Source: Mesorhizobium norvegicum
GTDB taxonomy: Bacteria; Pseudomonadota; Alphaproteobacteria; Rhizobiales; Rhizobiaceae
Assembly (NCBI RefSeq): GCF_004919685.1
Contig: NZ_SMYZ01000039.1
Coordinates: 141,214 to 183,291 of the forward strand
Length of the DNA stretch: 42,078 bases
Direction: 5' to 3'
Shown: piece after piece, positions 16,068-26,995 of the stretch
Layout: each line of letters starts with the position of its first letter
Numbering within the stretch: position 1 is the stretch's first letter
Translations under genes and position numbers: made by a program
Notes under the pieces: model-generated
The model's database searches: none
Seen by the model: only the letters and a program-made list of their open reading frames with translations
What the model was told of the DNA's origin: nothing

Positions 16068-16943
16068 TTACTTCCGCAACACCATCGGCCACCCCAGCAG
16101 AAACCGGATGAAATTGCCGGCGTTGCGCGAGGCCTTGGCCGAGGTCTGCGGCATCGGCTTTTGCGCAGGCTCTTTTCGGGCTGGTGCGCGCGCTTTTGTT
16201 TCGGCTCCGGACCGGCCCACCGTGAAAGCCGGCTCCGCGACCGGCTTGCCGCGCAGGACATTGGCCGCGTTGTTGTCATGAATGACGATGCACCATTGAG
16301 CCTCTTTCACGGCTGCCCCGACGGTGTTGAAACGCATCGCCATCCTGGTGTGCTCGTCGCAATAGACCCCGTTCATGGACGGTGATCGCTTCTCGACCAG
16401 AGTGCCGAAGGCCGACGTCGGATATTCGTGAAGCGTGTAGCGGTTGGTCGCCGCATCGAAATTCTGGCCGTGCGGAAAGGCGATGTACAGCGGCTGCTGG
16501 TCCACCTCGCCCTTGGCGATTTCCCGGCGCGCGTAAAAGTCGACACGTTCCATGAAGGTCGGCGCCAGCGCATCATCGCTGTCGAGCCGCGTCAGCGAAA
16601 CGAATTCGGCCTCCGTGTCGCTTTGGACAAACGCATTGAAGGCAACATTGTAGTCGTCGCCGGCCTTGACGAGGACCGGCCTGACATCGATCCCCGTCGC
16701 GCAATCGCAGACGGTCCAGATGTAGTTCTCATGTGTCTCGGAATCGAACGCAACCAGGACGGTAAAGTCCTTCTGCGACTGGCCTTCAAGGGACGGCGCG
16801 CAATAGGTGTCGAACAACGCCAGCCGCTCGACCAGCCACACAGGGTCGAGATTGGCTCTGCCCTTTCCATTCCATTGGCTCGGCATGAAGCCGGTGGCGG
16901 TGTTGTAGCGAATCGCCACGTATTTCTTCAGGTCGGTGCTCAT
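16068..16943 (-). CDS. Putative rhamnosyltransferase-like glycosyltransferase
   Basis: A 291-residue protein without signal peptide, resembling the putative rhamnosyl-transferase family (PF11316 type). It starts with a beta strand and an RYNT motif. TVLVAFDSET appears near residue 61, and SLTRLDSDDAL carries the DxDD-like nucleotide-sugar/metal site at 121-124. Later GVYCDEHTRMAMRF and CIVIHDNN are visible. The last 60 residues are Ala/Lys/Pro-rich with a hydrophobic tail (FIRFLLGWPMVL) that may touch the membrane. It stands alone between repeat elements. A role in surface polysaccharide decoration is likely from family knowledge; donor and acceptor are unknown. Confidence 0.7.
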   Translation of the reverse strand: MSTDLKKYVAIRYNTATGFMPSQWNGKGRANLDPVWLVERLALFDTYCAPSLEGQSQKDFTVLVAFDSETHENYIWTVCDCATGIDVRPVLVKAGDDYNVAFNAFVQSDTEAEFVSLTRLDSDDALAPTFMERVDFYARREIAKGEVDQQPLYIAFPHGQNFDAATNRYTLHEYPTSAFGTLVEKRSPSMNGVYCDEHTRMAMRFNTVGAAVKEAQWCIVIHDNNAANVLRGKPVAEPAFTVGRSGAETKARAPARKEPAQKPMPQTSAKASRNAGNFIRFLLGWPMVLRK

Positions 16944-16953
16944 TGGCTGAGAC

Positions 16954-17003
16954 TAGAGCATGATGCCGAAGGGTGGAATCCGGTTCTCGGGAAACATCGT
17001 ACA
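16954..17003. repeat. Degenerate rhizobial palindrome (AGAGCATGATG type)
   Basis: AGAGCATGATGCCGAA on the left and TTCTCGGGAAACATCGTACAT on the right resemble the common rhizobial AGAGCATGATG palindrome, but the right half is degraded. It lies directly upstream of the glycosyltransferase start. Confidence 0.5.
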
Positions 17004-17104
17004 TGGCATCTTCCCCACCAATCGCTTTGGTCACGCCTAGGCGCAGCAGGAGATGGTGAGCCGGCTGGAGGTGGAAGGGAGCCTTGAAGAGTAGGTTCGC
17101 GCAT

Positions 17105-17330
17105 TTCCTCTCCCCCATCGATCGGGGGAGAGGTGTCGAGCGAAGCTCGACGGAGTGGGGGTCGACCTGGCTCAGGCGTTGTCATTTCAAGCCGGGGCAA
17201 TGCCTCGCCTTGATTGAGGCCCTGTGGTGAGTTTGTCAGCGGCGGCGCATTGAGGACCGGCTTCCCCCACTCCGTCGCTGCTACGCAGCGCCACCTCCCC
17301 CCCTCCGGAGGGAGAGGAAAGGAGCCTGGG
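17105..17330. repeat. Family-2 inverted-repeat element, copy 1
   Basis: The left arm (about 17105-17165) carries a CTCTCCCCC / GGGGGAGAG hairpin followed by GTCGAGCGAAGCTCGAC. The right arm (about 17266-17330) carries the inverted CCCCCACTCCGTCGCTGC block and a CTCCGGAG hairpin. A larger relative is at 22786-23152. It fills the gap beyond the E3 gene. Confidence 0.7.
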
Positions 17331-17381
17331 GTTCGCGCCGCTCCTCTCCCCTTGCGTCCAACAAGGGGGAGGGTAAGCCCC

Positions 17382-18779
17382 TCAAATATGCAGCGCGTGC
17401 CCCAGCGCCTTCAGCGCTGCTTCCTGGAATCCCTCACCCTGCGTCGGGTGCGCATGAATCGTCCCGGCGATGTCCTCCAGCCTTGCGCCCATTTCGAGCG
17501 CCAGTCCAAAAGCCGCCGCCAGTTCCGACACGCCCTGCCCGACCGCCTGGATGCCGAGCACCAGATGGTTGTCCGCGCGGGCGACGACGCGGACAAAGCC
17601 GTCCTCGCCGAGCTTCGTCATCGCCCGGCCATTGGCGGCGAACGGGAACATGCCGATCTTGATCTCGCCGCCGAGCGCCTTGGCCTCTTCCGGCGACAGG
17701 CCAGCAGTGACGAGTTCCGGATCGGTGAAGCAGACGGCGGGTATCGAACGCTTGTCCCAGCTGCGCTTGTGGCCGGCAATGATCTCGGCGACCATTTCAC
17801 CCTGCGCCATCGCCCGGTGCGCCAGCATCGGCTCGCCGGTGACGTCACCGATGGCAAAGATGCCGCGCATCGAGGTGCGGCACTGGTCGTCGATGCGGAT
17901 AAACTTTCCAGCCATATCAAGGTCGATCTGGTCGAGCCCCCAACCGTCGGTCACCGGCTTGCGGCCGACCGTCACCAGGATTTTGTCGGCGGCGAGCTTG
18001 GTGCTCTTGCCGTCGGATGTCTCGATCAGCAGCGCGTCACCCTTGGTCGACAGGCCCTTGGCCTTGGCACCCAGCATCACCTCGATGCCGAGCGCGGCGA
18101 GCCGCTTGACCACCGGCCGCGTCAACTCGGCATCATACTGCGCCAGCACGCGCGGCAAGGCCTCCACCACGGTCACCTTAGCGCCCATTTTCGCGAAGGC
18201 CATGCCAAGTTCCAGCCCGATATAGCCACCACCGACGACAGCGAGTTTTTGCGGCACTTCGCTCAGCGCCAGCGCCTCCGTGGACGAAATCACCGGACCG
18301 CCAAACGGCAGGAACGAAAGGTCGACCGGCGCCGAGCCGGTGGCGATGACGATCGCCTCGGCCCGGATCACTTGGCTTCCCGTCTCGGTCTCAACCTCGA
18401 TAGTCTTGCCGTCACGAAACATCGCCCATCCATGCACAGTCTTGACGCCTGCCTTCTTGAGCAGGCCGGCAACACCGCTGTTGAGCCGGCTGACAATGCC
18501 GTCCTTCCAGGCGATTGTTTTCGCCAGGTCGAGCGCCGGCGCGGTGACTGAAATGCCGAGCGGGCTGTTGCCGCCGGCCATGTGCGATACCTTCTCGAAC
18601 TCCTCGGCCGCGTGGATCAGCGCCTTGGACGGAATGCAGCCAACATTGAGGCAGGTGCCACCCGGTTTGCCGGCTTCGACGATCACCGTGTCGACGCCGA
18701 GCTGTCCGGCGCGGATGGCGCAGATGTACCCACCGGGACCGGCGCCGATGACGAGCAGCTTGCAGGAGATTTCTTTCAT
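17382..18779 (-). CDS. lpdV: Dihydrolipoamide dehydrogenase (E3) of the branched-chain 2-oxoacid dehydrogenase complex
   Basis: A 465-residue FAD-dependent disulfide oxidoreductase that reoxidises the lipoyl arm of E2 and makes NADH. FAD motif GAGPGG begins at residue 12. The redox disulfide is C43/C48 ([13 protein letters not shown]). The NAD motif is [12 protein letters not shown] near 185, and the second FAD strand is [10 protein letters not shown]. The catalytic His-Glu pair is H444/E449 ([11 protein letters not shown]). All active residues are present. It is the last gene of the E1a-E1b-E2-E3 series, separated from E2 by 193 bases holding a repeat. The context identifies it as the BCKDH-type E3 rather than the pyruvate or 2-oxoglutarate one. 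Confidence 0.92.
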   Translation of the reverse strand: MKEISCKLLVIGAGPGGYICAIRAGQLGVDTVIVEAGKPGGTCLNVGCIPSKALIHAAEEFEKVSHMAGGNSPLGISVTAPALDLAKTIAWKDGIVSRLNSGVAGLLKKAGVKTVHGWAMFRDGKTIEVETETGSQVIRAEAIVIATGSAPVDLSFLPFGGPVISSTEALALSEVPQKLAVVGGGYIGLELGMAFAKMGAKVTVVEALPRVLAQYDAELTRPVVKRLAALGIEVMLGAKAKGLSTKGDALLIETSDGKSTKLAADKILVTVGRKPVTDGWGLDQIDLDMAGKFIRIDDQCRTSMRGIFAIGDVTGEPMLAHRAMAQGEMVAEIIAGHKRSWDKRSIPAVCFTDPELVTAGLSPEEAKALGGEIKIGMFPFAANGRAMTKLGEDGFVRVVARADNHLVLGIQAVGQGVSELAAAFGLALEMGARLEDIAGTIHAHPTQGEGFQEAALKALGHALHI

Positions 18780-18805
18780 CTTGGCACGCTCTCTATGGTG
18801 ACGAA

Positions 18806-18956
18806 GGCCCCCTCATCCGGCCGCTTCGCGGCCACCTTCTCCCCGCTGGGGAGAAGAGACTGGCGCCAGCTTTGACGACCTCCTCTCCCCCCGGGGAGAG
18901 GTCGGATTGCCCCGAATTGCCTTTGCAATTCGGTTGGCAATCCGGGGGTCTTTGCG
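18806..18956. repeat. Composite palindromic repeat inside the bkd operon
   Basis: CCCCTCATCCGGCCGCTTCGCGGCC is followed by a TTCTCCCC..GGGGAGAA hairpin, a second CTCTCCCC..GGGGAGAG hairpin, and an outer ATTGCCCCGAATTGC / GCAATTCGG..AATCCGGGG pair. It sits between the E2 and E3 genes, so it is probably transcribed within the operon. Confidence 0.7.
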
Positions 18957-18972
18957 ACGGTTTTCATCACCC

Positions 18973-20298
18973 TCAATCCACGAAAATCAGCGCCGGCGTT
19001 TCCAGCAGCGCTTTGATGCGCTGGATGAACACCGCCGCGTCCCAGCCGTCGATGACGCGATGGTCGAAGCTGGAGGACAGGTTCATCATCTTGCGCGGGA
19101 TGAACTGGGTGCCGTCCCACACTGGCCTGACCATCATCTTGTTGACGCCGATGATTGCCACTTCCGGATGGTTGATCACCGGCGTCGTTGCCACGCCGCC
19201 CATGGCGCCGAGCGAGGTGATGGTGATGGTCGAGCCGGACAGCTCGTCGCGTGTCGCGGTGCCGGACTTGGCCGCCTCGGCCAGCCTGATGACCTCGGCG
19301 CCGCACTCCCAGATGTCGCGCGCCTCGGCATGCTTGACCACCGGCACCACCAGCCCCGACGGCGTCTGCGCGGCAATGCCGATATGGATGCCGCCATGCT
19401 GGTGGATGATTCCGGCCTCGTCGTCGAACAGCGAATTGAGATTGGGCTGGTCCGATATCGCCTTGACCATCGCCCGCATCAGGAACGGCAGCAGCGTCAG
19501 TTTCGGCCGCTCCACGCCCTTGGCCGCACGCTTCTCCTTGTTGAGGGCCGCGCGCAGATCCTCGAGCGCGGTGACATCGATCTCCTCGACATAGGTGATG
19601 TGCGGGATGCGCGACTTGGACAGCGACATCTTCTCGGCGATCTTGCGCCTCAAGCCCACCACCTTGATGTCCTGTATCGCATCGTTGCGGGCAAGGCCGG
19701 GTGCCCTGGCGACCTGCGGTCCGCGCGCCAGGAAAGCCTCGATGTCCTCATGACCGATGCGGCCGGCCGGCCCGCTTCCCGCAACCTGCCTCAGATCGAT
19801 GCCAGCCTCCTTTGCGCGCAGGCGCACGGCCGGCGAGGCCAGCGGTTTTTCGCCTTCGGGACGCGGCGAGCCGGAGACGGAAGGCTGCTGCGGGCTCTTC
19901 GAAACGGCCGGAGCGGGTTTCACGTCCGTCCCACCGGCCTTTGGCGATGTCTTCACGACCGGCGGCGCAGCCTCGGGCTTCGGGGTCGGCAGCTTCACCG
20001 GAGGCTCGGCTGCCACCGCTTCCGTCTCACCGCTTTGCGGCTTCACATTTCCCTCGCCCGCCACCTTCAGCCGCACGATGGGCGATCCGATCGCCACCGT
20101 GTCGCCGATCTCGGCGCCCAGCCACAGGATTTCGCCATCGACCGGCGACGGGATTTCGACCGTCGCCTTGTCGGTCATGACGGCGGCAAGCACGGTGTCC
20201 TCGCGCACGATGTCGCCGATCTTGACGTGCCACTCGACCAGCTCGGCCTCGGCGACACCCTCGCCGACATCGGGCAGCTTGATGATGTGTTCGCCCAT
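18973..20298 (-). CDS. bkdB: Dihydrolipoyl acyltransferase (E2) of the branched-chain 2-oxoacid dehydrogenase complex
   Basis: A 441-residue core subunit that transfers the branched acyl group from E1 to CoA. The single lipoyl domain (about 1-80) has lipoyl lysine K44 (TDKATVEIP). A Pro/Ala/Lys-rich linker leads to the peripheral subunit-binding domain near 140-180 (ASPAVRLRAKEAGIDL). The catalytic domain ends with the conserved H413xxxD417 (SFDHRVIDGWD). The ATG at 20298 follows GGGAGCTTAAG and the E1 beta stop, with only one base between. Domain order and length are normal for a BCKDH E2. Confidence 0.95.
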   Translation of the reverse strand: MGEHIIKLPDVGEGVAEAELVEWHVKIGDIVREDTVLAAVMTDKATVEIPSPVDGEILWLGAEIGDTVAIGSPIVRLKVAGEGNVKPQSGETEAVAAEPPVKLPTPKPEAAPPVVKTSPKAGGTDVKPAPAVSKSPQQPSVSGSPRPEGEKPLASPAVRLRAKEAGIDLRQVAGSGPAGRIGHEDIEAFLARGPQVARAPGLARNDAIQDIKVVGLRRKIAEKMSLSKSRIPHITYVEEIDVTALEDLRAALNKEKRAAKGVERPKLTLLPFLMRAMVKAISDQPNLNSLFDDEAGIIHQHGGIHIGIAAQTPSGLVVPVVKHAEARDIWECGAEVIRLAEAAKSGTATRDELSGSTITITSLGAMGGVATTPVINHPEVAIIGVNKMMVRPVWDGTQFIPRKMMNLSSSFDHRVIDGWDAAVFIQRIKALLETPALIFVD

Positions 20299-20299
20299 C

Positions 20300-21313
20300 T
20301 TAAGCTCCCATCGTTTCAAGCAGAGCACGGCCGACCCGGGCGGGGCCGGGGAAATAGTCCCATTCCTGCGCATGCGGATAGGGCGTGTCCCAGCCGGCGA
20401 CCCGCGCCACCGGCGCCTCCAGATGGTAGAAGCAGTTTTCCTGCACCAGCGCCGACAGCTCGGCGCCGAAGCCCGACGTCAGCGTCGCCTCATGCACGAT
20501 GACGCAGCGCCCGGTCTTCTTGACCGAGGCGACGATCGTATCGAGATCGAGTGGCAGCAGGGTTCTGAGATCGATGATCTCGGCATCGATGCCGGTTTCC
20601 TCGACCGCGGCCTGCGCGACATAGACCATGGTGCCATAGGCCAACACGGTAAGGGCCGAGCCCGCTCGGCGGATCGCCGCCTTGCCGAGTGGCACCGTGT
20701 AATGACCGTCGGCGACCTCGCCGAGCTCATGTTTCGACCATGGCGTCACCGGCCGGTCGTGATGGCCGTCGAACGGGCCGTTGTAGAGCCGCTTCGGCTC
20801 GAGGAAGATCACCGGGTCCGGATCCTCGATCGCGGCGATCAGCAGCCCCTTGGCGTCATGCGGGTTGGACGGCACCACGGTCTTCAGCCCCGACACATGG
20901 GTGAACAACGCTTCCGGGCTCTGGCTGTGCGTCTGGCCGCCGAAGATGCCGCCGCCGGTCGGCATTCGCACCACGATCGGGCAGGTGAAATCGCCGTTGG
21001 AGCGGTAGCGCAACCGCGCCGCTTCCTGGGTCAGCTGGTCGTAGGCCGGATACATGTAGTCGGCAAACTGAATCTCCACGCACGGCTTCAAGCCGTAGGC
21101 GGCCATGCCGATGGCCGAACCGACGATACCGGATTCGTTGATCGGCGCGTCAAAGCAGCGGCTCTTGCCGTATTTGGCCTGCAGGCCCTGCGTGCAGCGG
21201 AAGACGCCGCCGAAGAAGCCGACATCCTCGCCGAACACGACAACTTTGCTGTCGCGTGCCATCGACACGTCCATTGCGTCACGGATCGCCTCGATCATGG
21301 TCCGTCTCGGCAT
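20300..21313 (-). CDS. bkdA2: Branched-chain 2-oxoacid dehydrogenase E1 beta subunit
   Basis: A 337-residue transketolase-like beta subunit that pairs with E1 alpha in the thiamine-diphosphate heterotetramer. Visible landmarks: MTMIEAIRDAMD-like N terminus, VFGEDVGFFGGVFRCTQGL near residue 25, FDAPINESGIVGSAIGMA near 55, EIQFADYMYPAYDQL near 80 and RMPTGGG..HSQSPEALF near 115-135. The C-terminal transketolase-C domain has EIIDLRTLLPLDLDTI. Length and motifs match BkdA2/BCKDHB. It starts three bases after the E1 alpha stop, with GGGAG inside the preceding gene as ribosome-binding site. Confidence 0.94.
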   Translation of the reverse strand: MPRRTMIEAIRDAMDVSMARDSKVVVFGEDVGFFGGVFRCTQGLQAKYGKSRCFDAPINESGIVGSAIGMAAYGLKPCVEIQFADYMYPAYDQLTQEAARLRYRSNGDFTCPIVVRMPTGGGIFGGQTHSQSPEALFTHVSGLKTVVPSNPHDAKGLLIAAIEDPDPVIFLEPKRLYNGPFDGHHDRPVTPWSKHELGEVADGHYTVPLGKAAIRRAGSALTVLAYGTMVYVAQAAVEETGIDAEIIDLRTLLPLDLDTIVASVKKTGRCVIVHEATLTSGFGAELSALVQENCFYHLEAPVARVAGWDTPYPHAQEWDYFPGPARVGRALLETMGA

Positions 21314-21316
21314 GGC

Positions 21317-23152
<1,836 letters not shown>

Positions 23153-23189
23153 CTGGAAGCCGCCCACGCATCGTGCTAACCAACCCGCC

Positions 23190-24236
23190 ATGGCACAGAA
23201 GAAAGCTTACGAGGTCGATGGGTGGTTGGCGCGACCGGACCAGCGCATCTCCATCGTCCTGCTTTACGGCCCCGACCGCGGGCTGGTTTCTGAGCGCGCG
23301 AAGGCCTTTGCCGAAAAGACCGGTCTGCCGCTCGACGACCCGTTCTCGGTGGTCAGGCTGGAGGGGTCGGAGGTCGACCGCGATGAGGGCAGGCTGCTCG
23401 ACGAGGCCCGCACCGTGCCGATGTTTTCCGACCGGCGCCTGCTGTGGGTGCGCAATGCCAGCGGCCAGAAGGCGCTGGCCGACGACGTCAAGGCGCTGGC
23501 CGCGGAGCCCGCGCGGGACGCGATCATTATCATCGAGGCCGGCGATCTCAAAAAGGGCGTCGGCCTGCGCGCCATCGTCGAGGCGGCGGACAATGCCATG
23601 GCGCTGCCGTGCTACGCCGATGAAGCCCGCGACATCGACGCCGTCATCGACCACGAACTGAGCAAGGCCGGCATGTCGATGACCATGGAAGCGAGACAGG
23701 CGTTGCGCCGCAATCTCGGCGGCGACCGGCTGGCCTCGCGCGGCGAGATCGAGAAGCTCGTGCTCTATGCCCATGGCCAGCACGAGATCGGTCTGGAAGA
23801 GGTCAAGGCGATGTCGGGTGACGTCTCCGGCGCCTCTTTCGATGATGCCGTCGATGCGCTTCTCGAAGGCAAGATCGGCGACTTCGACACCGCCTTCACC
23901 CGCCATTGCCAGTCTGGCGGTCAGCCCTTCCTGGTGCTGTCCTCGGCGATGCGGCAGTTGCAGCAGATCCAGGTCATGCGCGGCCAGATGGAGTCAGGCA
24001 ACCGCAACGCCGCCTCGGTCGTTGCCGCCGCCCGGCCGCCGGTGTTCTTCTCGCGTCGCAAGCTGGTCGAGAAGGCGCTGGAGCGCTGGAGCACCGAGGC
24101 GCTCAGCCGCGCGCTGACGCGGCTGCAGACGGCGGTGCTGCAAACGCGACGAAGGCCTGATCTTGCCGTCGCGCTGGCAAGACAGGCGCTGCTCGGCATT
24201 GCGGTAGAGAGCAGCCGGCTGGCGCAGCGCGCCTGA
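23190..24236 (+). CDS. holA: DNA polymerase III subunit delta
   Basis: A 348-residue clamp-loader subunit that opens the beta clamp for loading onto DNA. The N-terminal domain carries ISIVLLYGPDRGLVSERAK near residue 18 and a FSDRRLLWVRNASGQK element near 80. The middle domain has LRRNLGGDRLASRGEIEKL near 170, typical of HolA. The C-terminal helical collar contains GGQPFLVLSSAMRQLQQI near 240. The ATG at 23190 fits the usual N-terminal length, although no strong ribosome-binding site is visible. It converges on parB. The leuS/lptE genes that often precede holA in alphaproteobacteria are not here. Confidence 0.9.
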   Translation: MAQKKAYEVDGWLARPDQRISIVLLYGPDRGLVSERAKAFAEKTGLPLDDPFSVVRLEGSEVDRDEGRLLDEARTVPMFSDRRLLWVRNASGQKALADDVKALAAEPARDAIIIIEAGDLKKGVGLRAIVEAADNAMALPCYADEARDIDAVIDHELSKAGMSMTMEARQALRRNLGGDRLASRGEIEKLVLYAHGQHEIGLEEVKAMSGDVSGASFDDAVDALLEGKIGDFDTAFTRHCQSGGQPFLVLSSAMRQLQQIQVMRGQMESGNRNAASVVAAARPPVFFSRRKLVEKALERWSTEALSRALTRLQTAVLQTRRRPDLAVALARQALLGIAVESSRLAQRA

Positions 24237-24433
24237 TCTCCCCCCTCGAGGGGGAGATGTCGCCGAAGGCGACAGAGGGGGTCGCCGCACGTGAAGCGCC
24301 GACCTTCTTCCCTTCTTCCCTTCTTCCCTTCTTCCCTTCTTCCCTTTTTCCCTTCTTCCGCAAGGGCGTCGGCGCTTGGTGTCAGACGACCCCCTCTGGC
24401 CTGCCGGCCATCTCCCCCTCAAGGAGGGAGATT
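24236..24433. repeat. Family-1 palindromic repeat element, copy 3 (with internal tandem repeat)
   Basis: It has the same arms and orientation as copy 2 and begins at the holA stop codon. The loop is enlarged by a tandem repeat at 24304-24359, so this copy is about 198 bp rather than 150. Confidence 0.8.
24304..24359 (+). repeat. 8-bp tandem repeat (CTTCTTCC, seven units)
   Basis: Seven head-to-tail CTTCTTCC units; the sixth reads CTTTTTCC. It lies inside the loop of the family-1 element between the convergent holA and parB genes. The homopurine/homopyrimidine run is prone to slipped-strand length change. Confidence 0.9.
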
Positions 24434-24474
24434 CGCGGCTTCGCCGATTTCTCCAATCACCATCGCCACAAAGG

Positions 24475-24499
24475 AAAAAGGCCGGCCCAACGGCCAGCC
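24475..24499 (-). terminator. Intrinsic terminator downstream of parB
   Basis: Read on the minus strand, GGCTGGCC, loop GTTG and GGCCGGCC form an 8-bp stem (one G-U pair), followed directly by TTTTT. It lies 55 bases beyond the parB stop and probably ends the rsmG-parA-parB transcript. Confidence 0.8.
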
Positions 24500-24553
24500 C
24501 CTTTCTCATATGCGCCAAATCAATCTCCGACTTGAAGATAATTCGCCGGCTAA

Positions 24554-25444
24554 CTACCGCTCCTGCTTCAGCCTGCGGCACAGCTCATCAAGCTGCTCCA
24601 GCGACCGGTACGAAACCCGCAAAGTGCCGCCCTTGCCCTTGTGATCCACCGAAACAATCATGCCGATCGTGTCGGTCAACAGCTTCTCCAGCGCCAGCGT
24701 ATCGGTGTCCTTCTGCTCCGGACTTGGCGCCGGCTTGGCTTCCTTCGCGCTGCCGTTGCCGGTCGGCATTTGCGCCAGCGCTTCGGCCTGGCGCACCGAA
24801 AGTCCCTCTTCGACGATGCGCTTGGCAAGGCCGGCCGGATCCTCCGCCGTCACCAGCGTGCGGGCGTGGCCGGCAGACAGGGCGCCGTCGACCAGCAAGT
24901 CGCGGATCACGTCCGGCAATTTCAACAGCCGCAGCGTGTTGGCGACATGGCTGCGGCTCTTGCCGATGACATTGCCGAGATCGGCCTGGGTGTAGCCGTG
25001 CTCGTCGATCAGCTGCTGGTAGCCAAGCGCTTCCTCGACCGCATTGAGGTCGGTGCGCTGGACGTTCTCGATGATCGCCAGTTCGAGCGCGGTGCGGTCG
25101 TTGACCTCGCGGATGATGACCGGGATCTCGGTCAGCCCGGCGCGCTGCGCCGCGCGCCAGCGCCGCTCGCCGGCGATGATCTCGTAGCGGCCGGCCTGTG
25201 TCGGCGAAGGCCGCGCCACCACCGGCTGAACGACGCCATGCTCGCGGATCGACTGGGCAAGATCCGTCAGTTCGGCGTCGCCGAAATGCCGGCGCGGATT
25301 TTTCGGGTTGGGGGTCAGGAACTCGATCGGCACCTTGCCGTCAGCGCTCATACCGGGCTTTTCAGGCGCTACTGGGCGATCAATCTCGCCGATCAGCGCT
25401 GCCAGCCCACGCCCCAGTCTCTTTCTCGAAAGGTCTTCGCTCAT
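24554..25444 (-). CDS. parB: Chromosome partitioning protein ParB
   Basis: A 296-residue CTP-dependent DNA clamp that loads at parS and spreads. The N-terminal ParA-interaction peptide is RKRLGRGLAALIGE (residues 7-20). The CTP-binding arginine motif is GERRWRA (92-98), and the helix-turn-helix lies near 150-172 (YTQADLGNVIGKSRSHVANT). The C-terminal dimerisation domain ends in SYRSLEQLDELCRRLK. The length is typical. It follows parA by 64 bases. Six parS-like sites in the window are its presumed targets. It probably acts with ParA to segregate the nearby origin. Confidence 0.96.
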   Translation of the reverse strand: MSEDLSRKRLGRGLAALIGEIDRPVAPEKPGMSADGKVPIEFLTPNPKNPRRHFGDAELTDLAQSIREHGVVQPVVARPSPTQAGRYEIIAGERRWRAAQRAGLTEIPVIIREVNDRTALELAIIENVQRTDLNAVEEALGYQQLIDEHGYTQADLGNVIGKSRSHVANTLRLLKLPDVIRDLLVDGALSAGHARTLVTAEDPAGLAKRIVEEGLSVRQAEALAQMPTGNGSAKEAKPAPSPEQKDTDTLALEKLLTDTIGMIVSVDHKGKGGTLRVSYRSLEQLDELCRRLKQER

Positions 25445-25508
25445 CTCTGTTCCAAAGTCTGGGATCGTTTCGGTATCGAATCGGCTTTTAACTATGCATC
25501 CGGCCTAA

Positions 25509-26330
25509 TCAAGCAGCGCGTAACTTGCGCTCGCGGCGGATCACTTCCGACGCCAGTTGCAGATAGGCTTGGCTGCCCGAGCATTTCAGGTCGTAGAGAA
25601 TCGCCGGCTTGCCGTAGGACGGCGCCTCGGACACCCGCACATTGCGCGGAATGACGGTCTCGTAGACCTTGTCGCCCATATGCGCCCGCACATCCTGCAC
25701 CACCTGGTTGGCCAGATTGTTGCGGCCGTCATACATGGTCAGCACAATGCCCTGGATGGTGAGATCCGGATTGATCGAACGGCGCACCTGCTCGACCGTT
25801 TCCAGCAACTGGCTGAGACCTTCCAGCGCGAAGAACTCGCATTGCAGCGGCACCAGAACAGAATCGGCTGCAGCCATTGAATTCAAAGTCAAAAGGTTGA
25901 GCGAAGGCGGGCAGTCGATCAGCACATAGCCGAAGGGCGCCCCGCGGGCGGTCGCGGCGCGAAGCGCATTGCGCAGCTTGAGCACACGGTCGGGTGCGGA
26001 GGCGATCTCCATTTCGATGCCGAGCAGATCGAGCGTCGACGGCACAATCGACAGACCAGGCACCGCTGTGGGAATAGCCGCGGCTTCCAGCTCGAGCTCG
26101 CCGGTCAGCACATCATAGGACGAGACCGTCCGGTCCTTGCGATCGATGCCGAGGCCGGTGCTGGCGTTGCCTTGCGGATCGAGATCGACGATCAGCACCT
26201 TTTCGCCGATCGCAGCCAGCGCGGTGGCCAGATTGATGGCGGTGGTGGTCTTGCCGACGCCGCCCTTCTGGTTGGCTACGGTGATGATTCGGGGGCCATT
26301 CTTCATCATGGGTCTATGCCAGAAGTTCAT
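25509..26330 (-). CDS. parA: Chromosome partitioning ATPase ParA
   Basis: A 273-residue (from 26330) deviant-Walker ATPase that binds the nucleoid and moves ParB-parS complexes. The deviant Walker A is KGGVGKTT at 22-29, with both signature lysines; the A' motif is LIVDLDPQGNAS and Walker B is YVLIDCPPSL. The start is uncertain: ATG at 26330, 26309 and 26306 are all in frame and none has a strong ribosome-binding site. The conserved part begins at GPRIITVANQKGG, so 26309 or 26306 would also give a full-length protein. It lies 32 bases after rsmG, probably in the same transcript. Confidence 0.95.
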   Translation of the reverse strand: MNFWHRPMMKNGPRIITVANQKGGVGKTTTAINLATALAAIGEKVLIVDLDPQGNASTGLGIDRKDRTVSSYDVLTGELELEAAAIPTAVPGLSIVPSTLDLLGIEMEIASAPDRVLKLRNALRAATARGAPFGYVLIDCPPSLNLLTLNSMAAADSVLVPLQCEFFALEGLSQLLETVEQVRRSINPDLTIQGIVLTMYDGRNNLANQVVQDVRAHMGDKVYETVIPRNVRVSEAPSYGKPAILYDLKCSGSQAYLQLASEVIRRERKLRAA

Positions 26331-26362
26331 TTTGGGTCGCCAAATGATCTGAAAGTCGCAGG

Positions 26363-26995
26363 TCAGACAGGTCGCAAGTTCGACAATTCAAGGATGACGC
26401 CCTGTGGGTCGGTCACACTGGGATGTTCTACCAGATCGAAGGACCACCGGTTAACGCTTTCTTGCACTTCGGCGCGATAATCCCGGCCTTTGTGGAACAG
26501 GCCGCGCGCGCCTGACGTCAGCCAGGGCGCCGACAGGTCCAGCAAGGTCGAAAGCGAGGCCAGTGCTCGCGCCGTGACGATTTGCGGTGTTGAAACAAGC
26601 GCATGGCTGTCATCGATGCGGCGCGCCACGACTCGCGCCGGCAGACTGAACTGTCCGACAACGGTCTGCAGGAAGGATGCTTTTTTGCGATTGCTTTCAA
26701 CCAGATCGATGCTGGCGCCATCCCGCTCGGCAAGCAGGAAGGCCATGACCAGGCCCGGAAATCCGCCGCCCGAGCCGAGATCCACCCAGCGTGTGGCTTG
26801 AGGCTCGATGCGCCCGAGCTGCGCGCTGTCCAATATATGGCGCTGCCAGACATCGCCCGACGTCGATTGCGCGACGAGGTTGATGCTGCGATTCCATTTC
26901 TGGAACATCTGCTCGAACGCCACCAGCCGATCGAATGTTTCACGTGAAACCGGGCCTGCCGCGTCCTGCAGGCTCTTCCAGGACATAGAACTCAC
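26363..26995 (-). CDS. rsmG: 16S rRNA (guanine-N7)-methyltransferase RsmG
   Basis: A 210-residue S-adenosylmethionine-dependent enzyme that makes m7G527 in 16S rRNA. The SAM site is [14 protein letters not shown], with the later VVARRIDD and [13 protein letters not shown] motifs of the family. The GTG at 26995 is preferred because AAGGG lies 8 bases upstream and it overlaps the mnmG stop, the usual coupled arrangement; ATG at 26986 is an alternative. A near-perfect parS-like site (26936-26951) is inside the coding sequence, encoding GPVSRETFD. Confidence 0.95.
   Translation of the reverse strand: MSSMSWKSLQDAAGPVSRETFDRLVAFEQMFQKWNRSINLVAQSTSGDVWQRHILDSAQLGRIEPQATRWVDLGSGGGFPGLVMAFLLAERDGASIDLVESNRKKASFLQTVVGQFSLPARVVARRIDDSHALVSTPQIVTARALASLSTLLDLSAPWLTSGARGLFHKGRDYRAEVQESVNRWSFDLVEHPSVTDPQGVILELSNLRPV
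26936..26951. promoter_or_regulatory. parS: parS-like site 1 (inside rsmG)
   Basis: TGTTTCACGTGAAACC matches the bacterial parS consensus TGTTTCACGTGAAACA at 15 of 16 positions, with a fully palindromic 14-base core. Confidence 0.9.

Noticed and set aside
17214..18551. 445-codon frame antisense to the E3 gene
   Set aside because: It starts in a repeat element and is His/Arg-rich. E3 has all catalytic residues on the other strand.
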